The translations under genes were made by a program, and so were the position numbers. A DNA stretch of 64,000 nucleotides from Takifugu bimaculatus (lineage: Eukaryota; Chordata; Actinopteri; Tetraodontiformes; Tetraodontidae), in contig CP034990.1 of NCBI GenBank assembly GCA_004026145.2, positions 13,327,947 through 13,391,946 of the forward strand. The letters run 5' to 3'. Below, piece after piece: positions 45,301-59,200 of the stretch (position 1 is its first letter; the number at the start of each line of letters is the position of its first letter). The notes beneath the pieces are model-generated. The model was not told the origin of the DNA and made no database searches. It was given only the letters and a program-made list of their open reading frames with translations.

Positions 45301-48300
45301 ATACTCATTCTAATGAACTTTTACTCTCTTAAAAGAGAGTTTTTGGGTTGTATTTGTCAGAAAGCCTGTGACCATAAATATGTCATTGTGCTGCTAAAGC
45401 AGCAGCTGTTGATGGCTTCAGTTTTAGCTGGCGGCACGGTGCTCTTTTCCAAATCCTTCAGCCAAATGGAGGCTGCGTAGCGTCATATTGTTATTTCCAG
45501 AGCTGGACTGGAGTCGAACAGAGAGAAAAGCACCTTTTCCCCTTCCCAGAGACAATAAAATTAAAATGTGAGGTCAGCCCAAGGGCGACGACCTTGTTTT
45601 CGGTTTCACAGATAAGCTTGGTAAAAAAAACACACAATAGACAAGTTTTGCGTCATGAAACATGCATTCAAAATGCACGCGTGGGATGACTAAAATGAGA
45701 AACTTCTATATTTCACAGCGTTTAAGAAACATGAAAACGTGCGTGGATTGATTCTTTCGGTTCTCCAGAAGGAGAACGAGATGGAGAATCACGACCACGG
45801 AATGTTGCTTGGCGCAGGTCACGGCACCGTGTGACCCTCAGTCATTATCTGTAATGCCCCAGTGACTGGTTGCGTTGCATTTTAACGCAGTTAACATGCT
45901 TTACACAGTGTGAAACAGGCTTCACCGCTCTTTCCCTCCTGTCAGCGTCTCTGCTGTTCAGGAGCCTCCATCTTCCTTCCATGGATTTTGACGTTTGAGT
46001 CTTCTTAGACTTAGTTATTCCAGCTTATGGTAACATTGTAGTTTTTCTCAACATGTGCACAGATGGAGTAACACAGCAGCAGTTCCATGATTGGTGTTTT
46101 TATGCTGGTGTTCTCCAGGGACACTTCCTGTCTCACCCAAGAGGCTGTCATTGTCCTGGGAGTGGACACAGGAAGTGGAACTCTCTGTGGCGACAGCACA
46201 GGGGTGGTGCTGTTCAATGTTATACAGCTATTCTCCATGGTCTTCTGTGACAGAGCCTGAACAAAGAACAATGCCTTGGGCCCCTCCCAAAAATCGCAGC
46301 CATTGTAATATCAATATGGATTTAATTCAGCCCATTTTTGTCTGTGAGCCTCCAACATGACCTCAGTTACACAGTAGCTTTGTCAGCTTCTTGATTCTTC
46401 ATTGACCGTGCAACTGAAATCTGCTACAATGTAATTATAATTTGATATAAGAGCCGTGATTGAGGTTGATGTGTTTTCTTTGGTAAAGTGCTTTATTTAT
46501 TTAATGATGAGGGGCAATTATGTAGCAGTTGTGAAGAGTAACGTTCTGATTTGATTGACGGGCCTGTTGAGACGAGGTATTCCTTCATGTTGAGTATTTA
46601 CAAAGGTGCACCGGTGCAGAAATTGATCCATTTGCTGTTGGTTGTTACTGTTTCTGAGTTTCTCACTGGCTTCTTCCACCCGCACTCACCCACAGCTCAG
46701 ATTTCAGGAAACCGACATCCTCCTCTCACTTTCTGTATCTGCCTCAATCATTTTCCCAATTTCAGACTGGTTTTTTGCCTCAGTTCGCTCTGTCTTCTCT
46801 GGCTCTCTTATATTTCAGACAGAGCTCATGTTTCAGACTCCCCAGACATGACGGGGGCTTCACAGTGTCTCAGTGCTGAGAGTCATGTGAGAGGAGAACA
46901 TTCTTTAGAGTAGCTAAAATATATGCAAATGTCAGTTTTGCTGCAGGGCCTGAAACCACATATTGCTGTATAGAGAGAAGAGGCCTCTGGCTTAACACCA
47001 TTGCTACTGTTCACTCCCTAAACGTCGCCGTGCCTCATTCTCCTCTAATGATTCACAGGTAAATCGAGATGAACAAGATGTTAAAAGTCTGTTATTTCAG
47101 TATTTGTAGGCACGCATGTTTAATTACACCAGGCTCGCCTTGTTTGCAGGTTTGGATTGAAACATTTTAGTCTGAAAGGAACTAAGATTTGCCCTGACGC
47201 AATTTTTAACCTTCTGGCCATCTTATGTTTCTTTTGTGTGTCGAAGACAGAGATCCGATTTTCCCTTGAAAAAGTCTTCAGGAACATTTCGGATCCCAAG
47301 GTCTAGATCTGCTATCAGCGCTAGCCTTGTAAGAAGGTTCTGAAAACTGTTACTGTACATCCAAAAGAAATTAAATCCAGGTCCTGGAGGACTGAGCTGA
47401 AGCTTGAAGAAGCATTTGCATGTATTAACTGCAGTTTCCACAAACCCCCCAAAAGCCCAAACGTAGAAGACGCTGACGGCAGCGTTGGCATCCCGCGCTC
47501 CTCTTTCTTTCCATCCTCTCAAATTAGCGTCAAACATGGTCATTCCCTAAATACAGAGGAGAGTTGAAGGAAACGCTGCAGCAGCCGTATCCTCAGGTTC
47601 CAGGCAATTTACCACACTGGGAAGAAAAGAAGTTAACCTACGTCAACCATTAACACGTTCACGCTTTGTTGGTGCGACCCTGAAATGACATGCGCCCCTC
47701 TCTGAAGGAAGCTGGAAGGTTCGGGTGAAACCCTGAGCAGAGTCCATAAGGTTGGTCATTCTCACGATGAGTTTATTGCTGTATTAAAGCAGCAAAGGCC
47801 GAACACAGAAACACACCGTTGGCCACCCAGCGAACTGTTGCCGTTACAAGCAGGAAAAGCGAGAGAGCTACAGCTGTATGAGGTCAAGGTTGCCCTTGGT
47901 GAACTTCAGCGTTGCCTCCAGGCTGAAGGTCAGCGACTGTCTGCAGGATGGGGCAGAAGTTGGCCCTGTTACACATGGCTACATTTAGAGCCAGGAATGT
48001 TGACCTGTGCTGGCGTGTGTGTGTGTGTGTGTGTCCAGCGTGTTGGTGCTCGTACGGCTACATCAGTGCCACGTCAATCACCTGACCCTCATGGCTCCTG
48101 CCGGGACTTCTTTTCTGAAGCGTGCGTGGTCGTTTTGATGGTGGCGACCAATCGATATCGCCATAAACAGGTCACAGTTCAGTGCTGCGGGCGTCCAACC
48201 GTCTTCTCCGAGGGTGTGCCATGTGACAAATCAAAGCATGTTATTTGGAAAGTTCATGCTCACGAGCAGCTCGTGCCCGTCCCCTCTCTTTACCCTTTTG

Positions 48301-51041
48301 TTTTTACGACCACGCTGAATGGGTTTTATGTCCGAACTACCATTTCCTCTGCCAGCAGTGGGGGGGCGGGGCGGGGGCGTGTTTTTCAAGGCAGGAAATA
48401 GCCAGGAAATAATTCTGTGTGGTATGCATGCTCGTGTGCCTCTTATCTGTGCAGCTCCGCAATCGGCACCTTCTATCGCCAAGCTAGACACCAATAAACT
48501 AAACCCGCTCTCTTTTAAATACAGCCTACAGTGAAGGAATCCACCAGGTATCTGGAGAACGACAAACAGGCAGCAATAAACTTCAGCGGCGGATGCGTCG
48601 AACATTCTCCTGCCAAATATTTATTAGGCTTATTTTATTTTCATGCAAACGGCCAACAACACCATGAAGGTTTAAAGAGCCGAGGGCTTTGATACGACCC
48701 CTGAACTCCTGTCTAATCAGCTGTTTGTGGAATGCAGCGGACGGTCGCCTCTTCTCGGCTGCTTCTGCACCAACTTGCTAGAGGAACACGTTTATAGTAA
48801 CGAGGCTCCCAAGTGTTTTCAGTGGGGTCCTCTGAGTCACTCTGGCACCAGCCCTCATCCGTGGCGGCGGGCGCGAACTCTCCTGTCTGCGCAGAGAATC
48901 GGAACATTTCATTTCATGTTTGTGACGGACCGCAGCTACCTTCCATAAACTGGTGCCACAAGCTAACAGCCAGTTTCACAAGTGGGTTTTTGCCGCAAAA
49001 TGTGTCACGAGACGCCTCCGAAATCATTTATAGTTGCTGCAAATTGCCAAGAACCAGGGAGCAGCTCCCATGGGAAAGGGGCCTTTGGCTGCATGAGAGC
49101 TTCTCCGGCTGTTGTTGGGCCTGATCTGTGTCTTACTTTGTTTTTTAGTGCGTCCTTGCAGATCATTAACTTTTGAGCTGTTGTGCTGACAGACAGAGGT
49201 GTGGAATCATGACCTCCTGGGCACAAATGTCGTTTTAATTACAGGAAGTGCGCCTTTTAGACGTGGTAATGAACGTTATCTATCGATGCTCTGGCATTGC
49301 AATTTTATTAAAACGATCCGTTCAGAAAGGACGTGAAGGAATTCTCAGCGTCCAGCTTTCAGCAGCATTTGAGTCTGCTTCAGTGATGTGTCGGGCAAAT
49401 GAGGGCAGCCCCTAAATTTGGCACCGCTGTGCTCTCAGAGTTCCAGCCGAACCCTCAAAAACATCGAGCGCGCACGCCAGAGATGACAAACCCGCGCCAA
49501 CTAGCACAACCTGGCTCAACGCGTGTTCCCATCGGTGCTGTGAATACGCCAGCTTACTCCTCAGGACACGGATGCACACACCCACGCATGCACATGCGCT
49601 CACACGGATGACTTCACCTCATAGAAAGCTGATCAAACTTGATCTTTCACTCCTTTGCAACAATGGCAGCCATTGAAGAGCCCGTCACATGTTTAAACCT
49701 CTGTCGGCATCCTGTCACAGGTGCTCTTGGCATAGTTTTCCACACAACTGAATTATCTACACATCTGAATTAACCCTGGTGTTGAGGTTTTAAAACTATA
49801 TATACACACAGAATCACTTTTATTACTAGAGATTTTGAAGAATAGGTTTCTGTTGTCTTTCGTGCCACAGGTCGATAACATCTCGCCAAAGTTAGACTTA
49901 CTTAAACAGTAATGTTTGAAAGGCCTGTTTGCATTTCTTGTATTTGTGTGAATTCCGTCATTATCAAAGTCGGATTGTATCTGACCTTATCTGCCGTGCT
50001 CTCTGGAGAGATTAGTCCCCTCAGACTGTGATTTGAGCTGGTACGACTCGATCTGTTTCAGTTTCTCTGCAGCTGTGTGTGTGGCACTCGCCTCATTCTT
50101 ATCTCAACTTTGTCCTAAAAGTATTTCTACAGACATGCAGCAAATTCCTCTCAGGTGAAATGACATCATGCTCAATACCTTTTAAAGTTTCCTTCCGGTT
50201 ATTTTGTTTTCAGCAGCCGATTTGGTGAATGCTGTTACGTTAAGTGTGTGGAAATACACAATTGTTGTGTGCTCATGTGAGGATATTACAGAAAATGTAC
50301 AGCAACCATCTTTGTTATGAATGTATTTTGATTTGGCTCAAGTCAAAGATAGAATAAGGAGGCAGGAGGAGCTAGACCCCAAATGGTGCCGCCAACAAGG
50401 TGGCACACTTAAACTTTACCATGTGTTAGCATACAGTCGTTTAGCGTTCAGCTTAGCGCTGCGGTATTCCATTGAGGGTTGCTGTACATAAATCCTTTTT
50501 CCATTTTCCGTGTTGGAATTGGTGATTGTTTTTGTTGGCCTTGGATGTTTGCATCCACTGTCAATCCCACGATGCCAAGGCACCCAATTAGGTCTATGAT
50601 TTTTGACAGTTCAGCCAATCAAAACCCTCAACCTCCACCTTCTTTCCCTCAGGCAGCTCCCATTTCCAACCAGCCGAACATTATCCGAGTGGAAAACACG
50701 GCTCACAGCTTGACATTGCACATCCTGCCATGTGGCTACCATGTGCGCAGCGTTGATTATTTATCATTTAATACTTATCTAGTCCATTACATTTGTCTGA
50801 TTTTTGAAAAAATGTGTTTTTCAGAGGAAGTACGATAAAGACACAAGTATAGATCAGACATAGGCAGATATGATGTGGTGTGTAAAGTTTTCTGACGTCC
50901 ATTAGTTGATTACAACAGAAATGCAGCCAGCATGGCCTTGTGGTGTTCAGTGCTGCCACAACTCTAAATCTGCCCCCTCCCTCGGCCCTATCCTTTAAGC
51001 AGCAAACTGACCATCTGTTCAAGCAGCCGGCCCTTTAACTC

Positions 51042-51110
<69 letters not shown>

Positions 51111-52305
51111 CTCAGTCACTCGAGCCAAAGTGAATCACAAACATTCGTCACAGGTGGATTCTCGTAGGGTTAAAAATGGTGACGTGTTTTCCTGCTTTTG
51201 GGAAGGGGAGAGGTCCCGTGGGCATGGGTGGGTGTAGCTCATCGTCTGCTCAGATGATCCAGGACACGAGAGCTTTGATATGCAGGCCACAGGAAATGAT
51301 CAATGTGTCATGTTTGATCAACACGGCGTTTTTATTCGCCCCTCTTCCATTTCCATTTCCTGTTTCAACTTTCTTGCAGCTGCTCTCATGACGCTTGAGT
51401 TTAGGCGGAATTAAAGGAAATTGCTTCAGAGGGAACATGAAAAGACTGACTTCAGAAGCAGCCACCACGAAGGCTTTGGTTCCAGCTATTTTATTTCTGT
51501 TTAATGGGAACAACTTTGTGACAGTATCCAGAGAAATGGTGTTGCGTCTCCAGGGTCGCTGGGGTCACTTCTGTTCACGCAACCATCAATATTAATGTGG
51601 AGGGGATGCTGCTCTGTCTCTTCTGTATCAGAAGAACATTTCTGACAGCACAAGGAATTTGTTATAAATTTCTAAATCCAACCAAAGTGATGTAAGGAAG
51701 GTAATCAAGACCCAACATAACTACATTTACAAGTTCTTTCATCCTGATTTGATTTTGAAGCGTCTTGTCAACAAGTTGTGACAGGAAGCATCGAACGTTA
51801 GCTCAGTCATGGAATGCCTCTCTCCTCATAATGACCCTCGGTTGTGTATTAAAGCGGGAACTTGTGAATGGCGTGATTGTGATTTGCGCAGGGAGGGTGG
51901 CAGCTGTTGAGCTTGGCTTTGGCATGAGCTTATGTGTGTGCTTGAGAGTGTGTATCTCTGTGTTAATGCTAATCCTATGGTAGAATCCTGATGACTTATG
52001 CTTGATCCCTTATGAGTGTGCATGCTAGGCTCCAACAAAATAATTTGGCCCTTTAGTTGATTACGTAACCGCGCGGGAGTCCGTTAGTGACATTATCTGA
52101 CACATTTCGTCATCTGGCAGATTGGTTTTTTGGGCTGGCTGAGGCCAGCAGTTGTCGAAGGGCTTCGTTATTACTCCTGTTCAGAGATGGACAGAGTGAT
52201 TAATGTGAGAGAAGTGCTTTCTGTTGTTTCAAGTTCAAGCCTAATCTGAATTTTTTGGCAATGTCATGTGTACTGATCCATGTTCTTTCCTGTTTCACTC
52301 TACAG
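39308..52305 (+). other. MYO9A: MYO9A first intron
   Basis: 13 kb between a strong donor and the acceptor at 52305 (CACTCTACAG). No conserved coding sequence was recognised on either strand. It contains a CA repeat at 51043-51107, a small GT run near 48018 and an 8-bp-stem hairpin at 45323-45340. It may hold regulatory elements, but none can be named from sequence alone. Confidence 0.6.
51043..51107. repeat. (CA)n microsatellite in MYO9A intron 1
   Basis: About 32 uninterrupted CA units, followed by TCTCTC. Confidence 0.98.
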
Positions 52306-53268
52306 TGGCAATGTCTTGATCCGGTGGCCTCCCCATCCCATTACAGGACGTGCCAGTGCCGGGCTGCTGCTCATGGGAACTCCTGCTCCGCCATGAGTGC
52401 TCGTGATGGCGTTGGCGGCGTGCGCACCCTGGGCCGGCGGCAGCGCTTTGAAAACTCGGAGATCACTGTGCGCATCTACCCGGGCGCCCTGGCTGAGGGC
52501 ACCATCTACTGCCCCATCAGTGCTCGCAAGACCACCACGGCGGCAGAGGCCATTGAACGCGTGATCGAACGCCTGCAGCTGGACCGTACCAGATGTTATG
52601 TTCTCGCAGAGGTGAAGGAGTTCGGCGGGGAAGAATGGATCCTGAACCCCTGCGACTGTCCCGTGCAGAGGATGATGCTCTGGCCACGCGTGGCTCTAGA
52701 ACAGCGCCCGCTGTCGGGGGGCGAGGATTACCGGTTCCTCCTGAGGCAGAAAAACCTGGACGGCTCCATCCACTATGGTGGCAGCCTCCAGATGTGGTTG
52801 CAGGTCACAGAAGAGCGCAGGCGCATGGTGGAGCGAGGACTGCTGCCACAGCCCGACTCTCAGGGCGACCACGCAGATCTGTGTCACCTGCCAGAACTCA
52901 ACGAGCGCTCGCTGCTGGACAACCTGCGCTCGCGCTTCCTGCAGGAGAAGATCTACACCTACGTCGGCAGCATCCTTATCGTCATCAACCCCTTCAAGTT
53001 CCTGCCCATCTACAACCCCAAATATGTGAAAATGTATGACAATCATGCACTGGGAAAGTTGGAGCCACACATTTATGCCGTGGCGGACGTGGCGTACCAC
53101 ACCATGCTGCAGCGGGAGAGAAACCAGTGCATCGTGATATCCGGGGAGAGCGGATCTGGGAAGACGCAGAGCACAAACTTCCTCATTCATCATTTGACGG
53201 CGCTCAGCCAGAAGGGTTTTGCCAGTGGAGTGGAGCAGATAATATTGGGGGCGGGGCCAGTGCTGGAG
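52306..53268 (+). CDS. MYO9A: MYO9A first coding exon: RA domain and start of the myosin IX motor
   Basis: MYO9A is an unconventional myosin whose tail carries a RhoGAP domain; it moves on actin and lowers Rho activity, for example in epithelia. The acceptor is at 52305 and the donor is CTGGAG|GTAAGC at 53268. An 87-nt 5' UTR precedes ATG 52393-52395, which opens MSARDGVGGVRTLGRRQRFE; the mammalian start lies at nearly the same place. The exon gives 292 codons ending in phase 0. Residues about 22-120 are the Ras-associating domain (VRIYPGALAEGTIYCPISAR, LAEVKEFGGEEWILNPCDCP). The motor begins near 150, with KIYTYVGSILIVINPFKFLP and the ATP-binding P-loop GESGSGKT at residues 251-258. No frame break. 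The conserved continuation (Ala-Phe-Gly-Asn-Ala-Lys...) is not in the window. MYO9B is the alternative, but SENP8 next door and the sequence favour MYO9A. Confidence 0.93.
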
Positions 53269-56200
53269 GTAAGCGGGCTCGCTCTTGCTTTTGTTGTTTT
53301 CATGCAGGCATTTGATGGGTTTCCTGCGCCATCTCAAAGACCCACCAGTCACATCGCTGCCTTTCCTTCAGCATATTGTGGGCTCTTGTGAACCTTTTCT
53401 CGGTCTCGGTGTCGTTCAGGCCTTTTAAGATTACAGTGGTGGATTCTTGTTTCTGTGAGGCGTGCACAGTGGAAATACTGTCTCAAGGTAGAGCTCGCAG
53501 AGGCCCAGCCCAAGGTTGCGAGGGAAACTGGTTGTTTTCGCATCGTTCACGACATTCCACTCATATTCTTTTCTTCAGAGCCTTGTCGCTTAAACGTATC
53601 TCAGTCAGGTCTTTCACAAGTTCCTAACCGTGCATTTCTTTCTCGCGTGTCTCTGATGTTAATTATATCCCAGAGGTTGCGTAACAGCCTTCAGCTATAT
53701 GCACAATCCTCCCACTTGTGTTCACAATGTTTACTTATTATTTAGAGTGCCGTTGTAGTTCTTGACGCTTTATTCTATCACTTATTGTCCAGTCACCTGA
53801 ACTTCTGCTGCTGTTAGTGTACCAAAAGGAGGCAAGTTTCAATTGTTTATTGCAGTTAAAATACTGTACTTGTGAGGCCATTGTCAATGTCAAGTTAATG
53901 CTAGCAGAGTTGAGGCTAAATAAGAATTAGCCAAACAAAAGTCTTTGCAGCTAGCAGCTCTAAATGCTGCTTTGTTGCCATGGTGCTATGGAGCGCCGTT
54001 AATTAGTGTGGCTGTGGGGTTAATGTGTAAGCATTTAAGGTTAATCCTCAACATGACCACATGAGCAAGCAGTTCTAAGTGCAGAGGAGCAGCCTTTAAT
54101 TGTTTGCACAGTCAGATTGCATATCTGGCTGCTAGTGATTGATACTCTGCTACTGCAGGGGTAAAGAGGAGATGAGGAGGACAGCAGCCAGCATTACCTC
54201 ATAATAATTCTACCATCTTCATTTTCTCATAGCGCTTTATTCAAGACAGCAGTACAAGCTCATCTGCGAAAGATCATTTCCCTTTTTTAAAAAAATGTAT
54301 TAATCTCCTTGGTTGTGCGTTATTAAACGTCATAACAGGATTGTGGCAGTTCAGAGTCGGGGGAGGTGTCGCCATTCCCTGGCCCTCATCTCCACGCGGG
54401 AAGGTTTATGTTTAACAGTGGCCAGCGTTCAAGAGCACAGTTAGCATAAAGGAGAGATTCTCACATCAAAGTTGGTCTGAGGGAGCACTAATGCATCTCT
54501 GGGGAAACAAGAAGCCTTCTCTCTCCAGAGGGAGGGGTCTGATAAACCGCTGAGAATGGTGCCACATAATCCCCAGTTGGCTGGAGTTTGTCATCTCTGC
54601 TTCAGGCGAGCGAGCGGAGGCTACGCTGCATACCTAGAGTTCCAGCTATCGGATGGAGGCTCCCACAAAACAATAGACTGTGGACGATATGACAATTTTA
54701 ATTGTTTCCTTTATGCTTGAACACTTGATCTTGGTTGTGTCTAAATGGACAGATTCGGCTGCACTGACGTTCACTATTTACTACAACATAATCAACGCGA
54801 CAGGTTAGCATTCCGAAGGTGGACGCACGTCAGTCAGTGTTCAGCCTGCATCGCACATTCATGATTTTCCAGTTCATCGTTCAGACGTGACATCAGTGTT
54901 GTGGACTGTACTTCACCTGCACCCTCAAGTCAAAACGAGACTCTTTTTCTGCTGTCAGTCAAAGGCCTCACTCACCCTGAGGCTTTGGAGAAATGAGAGG
55001 ATTTTTTTTCTTTTCACTTCTTAATAGAAGATATCGCTTACACAAGGTTTTGGTGCTTTTGGAGAGTGGCCAGAAAGCTGCAGCCATGTGTTTAGACCCT
55101 GACAGGACCTGTCACTCCAGCGCTCCAGTCATTAAAACTCTGCTCGGAGGAGACGAAAACATAAAAGTCAGGTCGTGCAGGTTACATAAACAGCAGGTTT
55201 TAACGTCGTAAATGAATCCGCATGTGTTATTTAGAATGAGAAAAGGCTTCATTACTAGAGCGTGAGGCTGAAGCTACGTTTTACTTTCGCGACATTGCTT
55301 TGGACTCCAGCTGAACCCAGACGGCAAATACGGGCATACGTGGAATATGTCAAATCCTTTGTCTACTGTTGATTTAGTGCTTTTCTGCTGTCTTTCATTC
55401 CGGTGCCTTTTTGTTTACCTTTTGGTGCCAGATATGACTGAAATTAATATTTCACCACAGGTTCTTTTCAGTGCACGCACTGGAATTTACTGCTAAAATA
55501 GTTTAGATGGGCTTTTTTCTTCTGTTGTACTGGAAGTTTGACCTTTTTCCAGCCCAGTAAGGTACAGGAGCAGGTGACGGGTATGTTTGCAGAGCTGCAT
55601 TTGCTGTCTGCTTCTCCAGATTCCTGTAGCTAAATGGAACATTTTCCGGTCCCTTCATGATGTTTCTGGAAAAAAAAGTATTCTTGGAAGATTGTGGACG
55701 CATCCTTGGTTTACTTTCTGTGTTTACTTATTCATAGCCAGTCATCAACTGACTCTCAGGCTCTTGAATCCAGATGTTAAGACTTTTCAGGTGGCTACCT
55801 GGCATTTAAACGTGACTGAAAGCAGTTATAGGAAAGAATGTTCTTAATGTCAATGACTGTGTAAGATGTGTTCAAAACACATGGTAGGATGAGAGTCTGT
55901 CGGTCCTGACTGATGCAGATGGACCAGTTTAAGGGCTAATACTGGACCAGTTTAAAAACATAAAGAGTGACTATAAAGTCGCCATCTGCTTTCCGCGAGC
56001 AGGGCAGGCGTCACAGTGTGGAACAGCCTTTAATGGACTGTTTTATTTGGTTCTTAGGCATTCCAGACTGGTCCTGCTACCAAGGTAATGCAGCAAATAA
56101 AGTAGTTTTATATATTAAATGTATCTAGAAGTGGATATTAATTCCATGATTTCTTTCACAATAATTAGGAAAGAGTGCTTGGCTGCTCCAGCTGGCAACG

Positions 56201-59200
56201 CCACTGTCCTGCATCTACGTCCACTACGGGAGATAAGTGTGTATCACAGCCAGACAGGCTAGCGTCAGGTTTACTTTGAGCTGAAAGTGTTCAGAAGTGA
56301 CTGGAAAAAGAAATAAGCTAGGAACACAAATGGGGAGTGGTTGAGCATCAGACATATTCAGTGTGTAGTAGCTTTACGGGTCTGTCTGTGTGTGTAAGGT
56401 GATTTTAATGGGCCTGTTTTAATTCTGACACATCCAAAGTAAGAGTAGAGGCTACAGTAACAAGCACATGTGGATAAAAGAAGTCGTTTTGTTTCTGATT
56501 TTTCCTTCTGGTCACAGTAAAATAAAGGGCGGAAAATCCAACGTGGCCCCAAAACATTTTACATCCGAATACAGCTATAAATATAAAAGATTCATCTGTA
56601 AAACGGGTGCAGGACCTGAGGCTACGGGCTCAACCGACTGACCCTCTCTTTAAGCTGTATTTTCTGTCATCATCTGTGGTCAGAGAGGGAAACTTGAAGT
56701 CAGCAGGATCAAACTGTGTTCTCTGGAGTATCTCTTTGGTCTGACTCATGGAATTGTGCCTGCATTGCTCACTCGTAGTTTACTGTGGAGTCCTGCTTGG
56801 GCTGCGGATATCTGCTGCACCACGTAATCGATACATAAAATAATAAAGATAAGTTGATGACTAGAGCTGCTTAGAGATTTATCTCACCCTGATTGTCCTA
56901 ACGCATTAGTCAGGCTCATAAAAATGAATCTCTCTGTCTTTTATACACAACCACATGAAGGAAAGTTCAGATTTTACCCCCTTTGCTCACCCTTTGCCCG
57001 TTGTCACGGCCCTCACAGCATCTTAAAAGCCTTGTGGTCATGTGTTCCAACTTTTAAGAAGTCGTTGTCAGTCCTCTCTTTTGAAGACGTCATTATCTGA
57101 GTTTGAAAAGTTTTAATGGAGCCTGTGATCCCCTGCAGATGTGCACCATCAGCACATTTCGCCTCGCTCTGAGTGATTTGTCAGGGAGGGAAGGGGGGGG
57201 GGGGTTTATCTGCTGCGGGCTGACACGGGGCTGGTGTGTTTCTCCTCACAGGCGCTTTATTCAGGCCTGTGTGCAGGTGTCCCGTCGGCAGCAGGCAGAG
57301 AGGGACAGCAGTCAGCACTCGCCCCAGCTGTCCCGCTGCATCTGCGTCCAACAAGTCAGAAAACAGAAAAAGGCTTTATCCTCTGCAGTTCTGCAGAATC
57401 TTAAGAGTGATTAAAACCCGGCCCCGGACCTGTGACTCTCATCATTTGGGTTCAGTAGGGTCACAAGTGGTGAGGAGTGAACATGCCTGCTCCAAATGAA
57501 AACACAATATTTAGCACATTGTTATGTCTGCAGTGGCTGGTGTTCAGGGTTTAGCACTAAATAGCTGCTTTCCCCCACATAGCTAGGGTCACATCACAGT
57601 ACAAGAAAACACAAGTGGAATTTCTGCAGTGCTTAATGAATGTTGCATTCGTCCCATTAACCTGTGACCTGAGTCCATCCTGCGTTGTTGGTGTTATTTT
57701 TTAGATGATGCATCGTTTTTATGTATTCAAAGGTTTCTGAAGGAAACCCTTTATTTCGCCCTGTGAGTTGACTGAGGCTGAGATCAAGACACGCTGTCCT
57801 CTGGTGTAATTGTCCAGCTGGAGCTGGCCAGGTGTCTTCTTTCTGCATTAAAAGGTCTTTACGGATGCTAATCCATGCCCTCTGTGGGCGGAAACACAAA
57901 GTCACCTTTGATTCATGGTCGTGTTTTTTGTTTTTATGAGTAAATGGGAAGATGTTTTTAGTAAACATTTTATGCAAATCGTGTGTCTAAAATCCTCCAT
58001 GTGATGATAATCGCACTTCCAGAACCCGCAGGCATTAAAACCTTTCACCACATCCTCCTGCAGGACCGCCTGTCTGACCCCGGGCAGACTTTCCGTCCTC
58101 GTGAAGCCTCGCTGAGGTCTGCCCAAGCAGGCCTTCTTCCCCCTCGCTTGTGTGACCCTCACAGGTGACCTCCTGCCGCTGCTGCGTCCTCATGCGGTTT
58201 GTGGTCATCCAGATGTGGTACAGAAAGCACACACAGCTGGAGTGGAGCGGCGGGATTGTCACTGGGGACTAGGTTCCTCTTGCAGGGTCGCCTCGGTCTC
58301 AGGCTGCAGCTCACTGTGTTTTTCCAGTGGGTTTTTTTTGGGGGATTTGCTCAAGACGGCCAGATGAAATTATGTCAGAGCAGGAGGACATCTGCCCCTC
58401 TGGCTCATGTCACACTCCAGCTAAAGAGTGCCAGCCAAGATAAGCACCGACTTTAGAATCCTGATAAGTTATCGCTGCAGGATATGAGAAGCCTTTATGA
58501 TTTTCTGCCCTGTGCCTCCCTCGGCCCCTCTCTTCTTCTGCTGGCTCATGATCGTGTATTCTCCCTGGAGCAACCCACTAATTAGATAAGTGTTACTCTA
58601 AGATGAAGTGTTGCTGCAGGAACAGTAAAACCTGCGGCAGAGCAACTCATTTACAGCCCATAAGAATAGCTTCAAAGTGGCGCTTTGGTGAAGGTGAAGA
58701 TATGAGGTGTTTATTGGCCAAATCTTCTGGACTGTATCTGCTTCTGCTCAGTAGTTACGACACTTGGCAACATTAGCTGTCATTTCATGATCCTGTTTCT
58801 TTTTATGATGTTTTTCCCTAGCTTGTTTGTGCTTCATCAATAAAAAAAAAACAAACCCTTACAACATAAACATGCAATTAGCCTTTGGTACTGGGAAGCT
58901 TTTGGGTTTTAGTGTAGAGACCATTGAAATTTTATTGCTACTTCCATCCAAAACTGAATCCTAAAATATGGGATATGAGCGCTGCCACATTAGGACTGTG
59001 ATGTCATTTTCAGCCTGTGTGCAAATGCAAAACCCCCAAAAACTGAACATTCACACAGTGTCGCTGTTCAGATTGTCCCGAGTGTCAAGAAACAAACGGA
59101 GTACTGACAGTAACGGCATCTTATAGTTGCTTTTTGCATGGTTATGTAAATTAACCTCTTAAATCCAGCATTTCCTTATCAGTCATTCAGTGGTATTCTT

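Noticed and set aside
45323..45340. Hairpin ACTCTCTT-AA-AAGAGAGT in MYO9A intron 1
   Set aside because: A two-base loop and eight-base stem are too short for a microRNA precursor or other known RNA element, and it is likely chance.
52696..53352. 218-codon minus-strand open frame opposite MYO9A
   Set aside because: Shadow of the conserved MYO9A exon; it crosses the donor at 53268 and has no recognisable motif.
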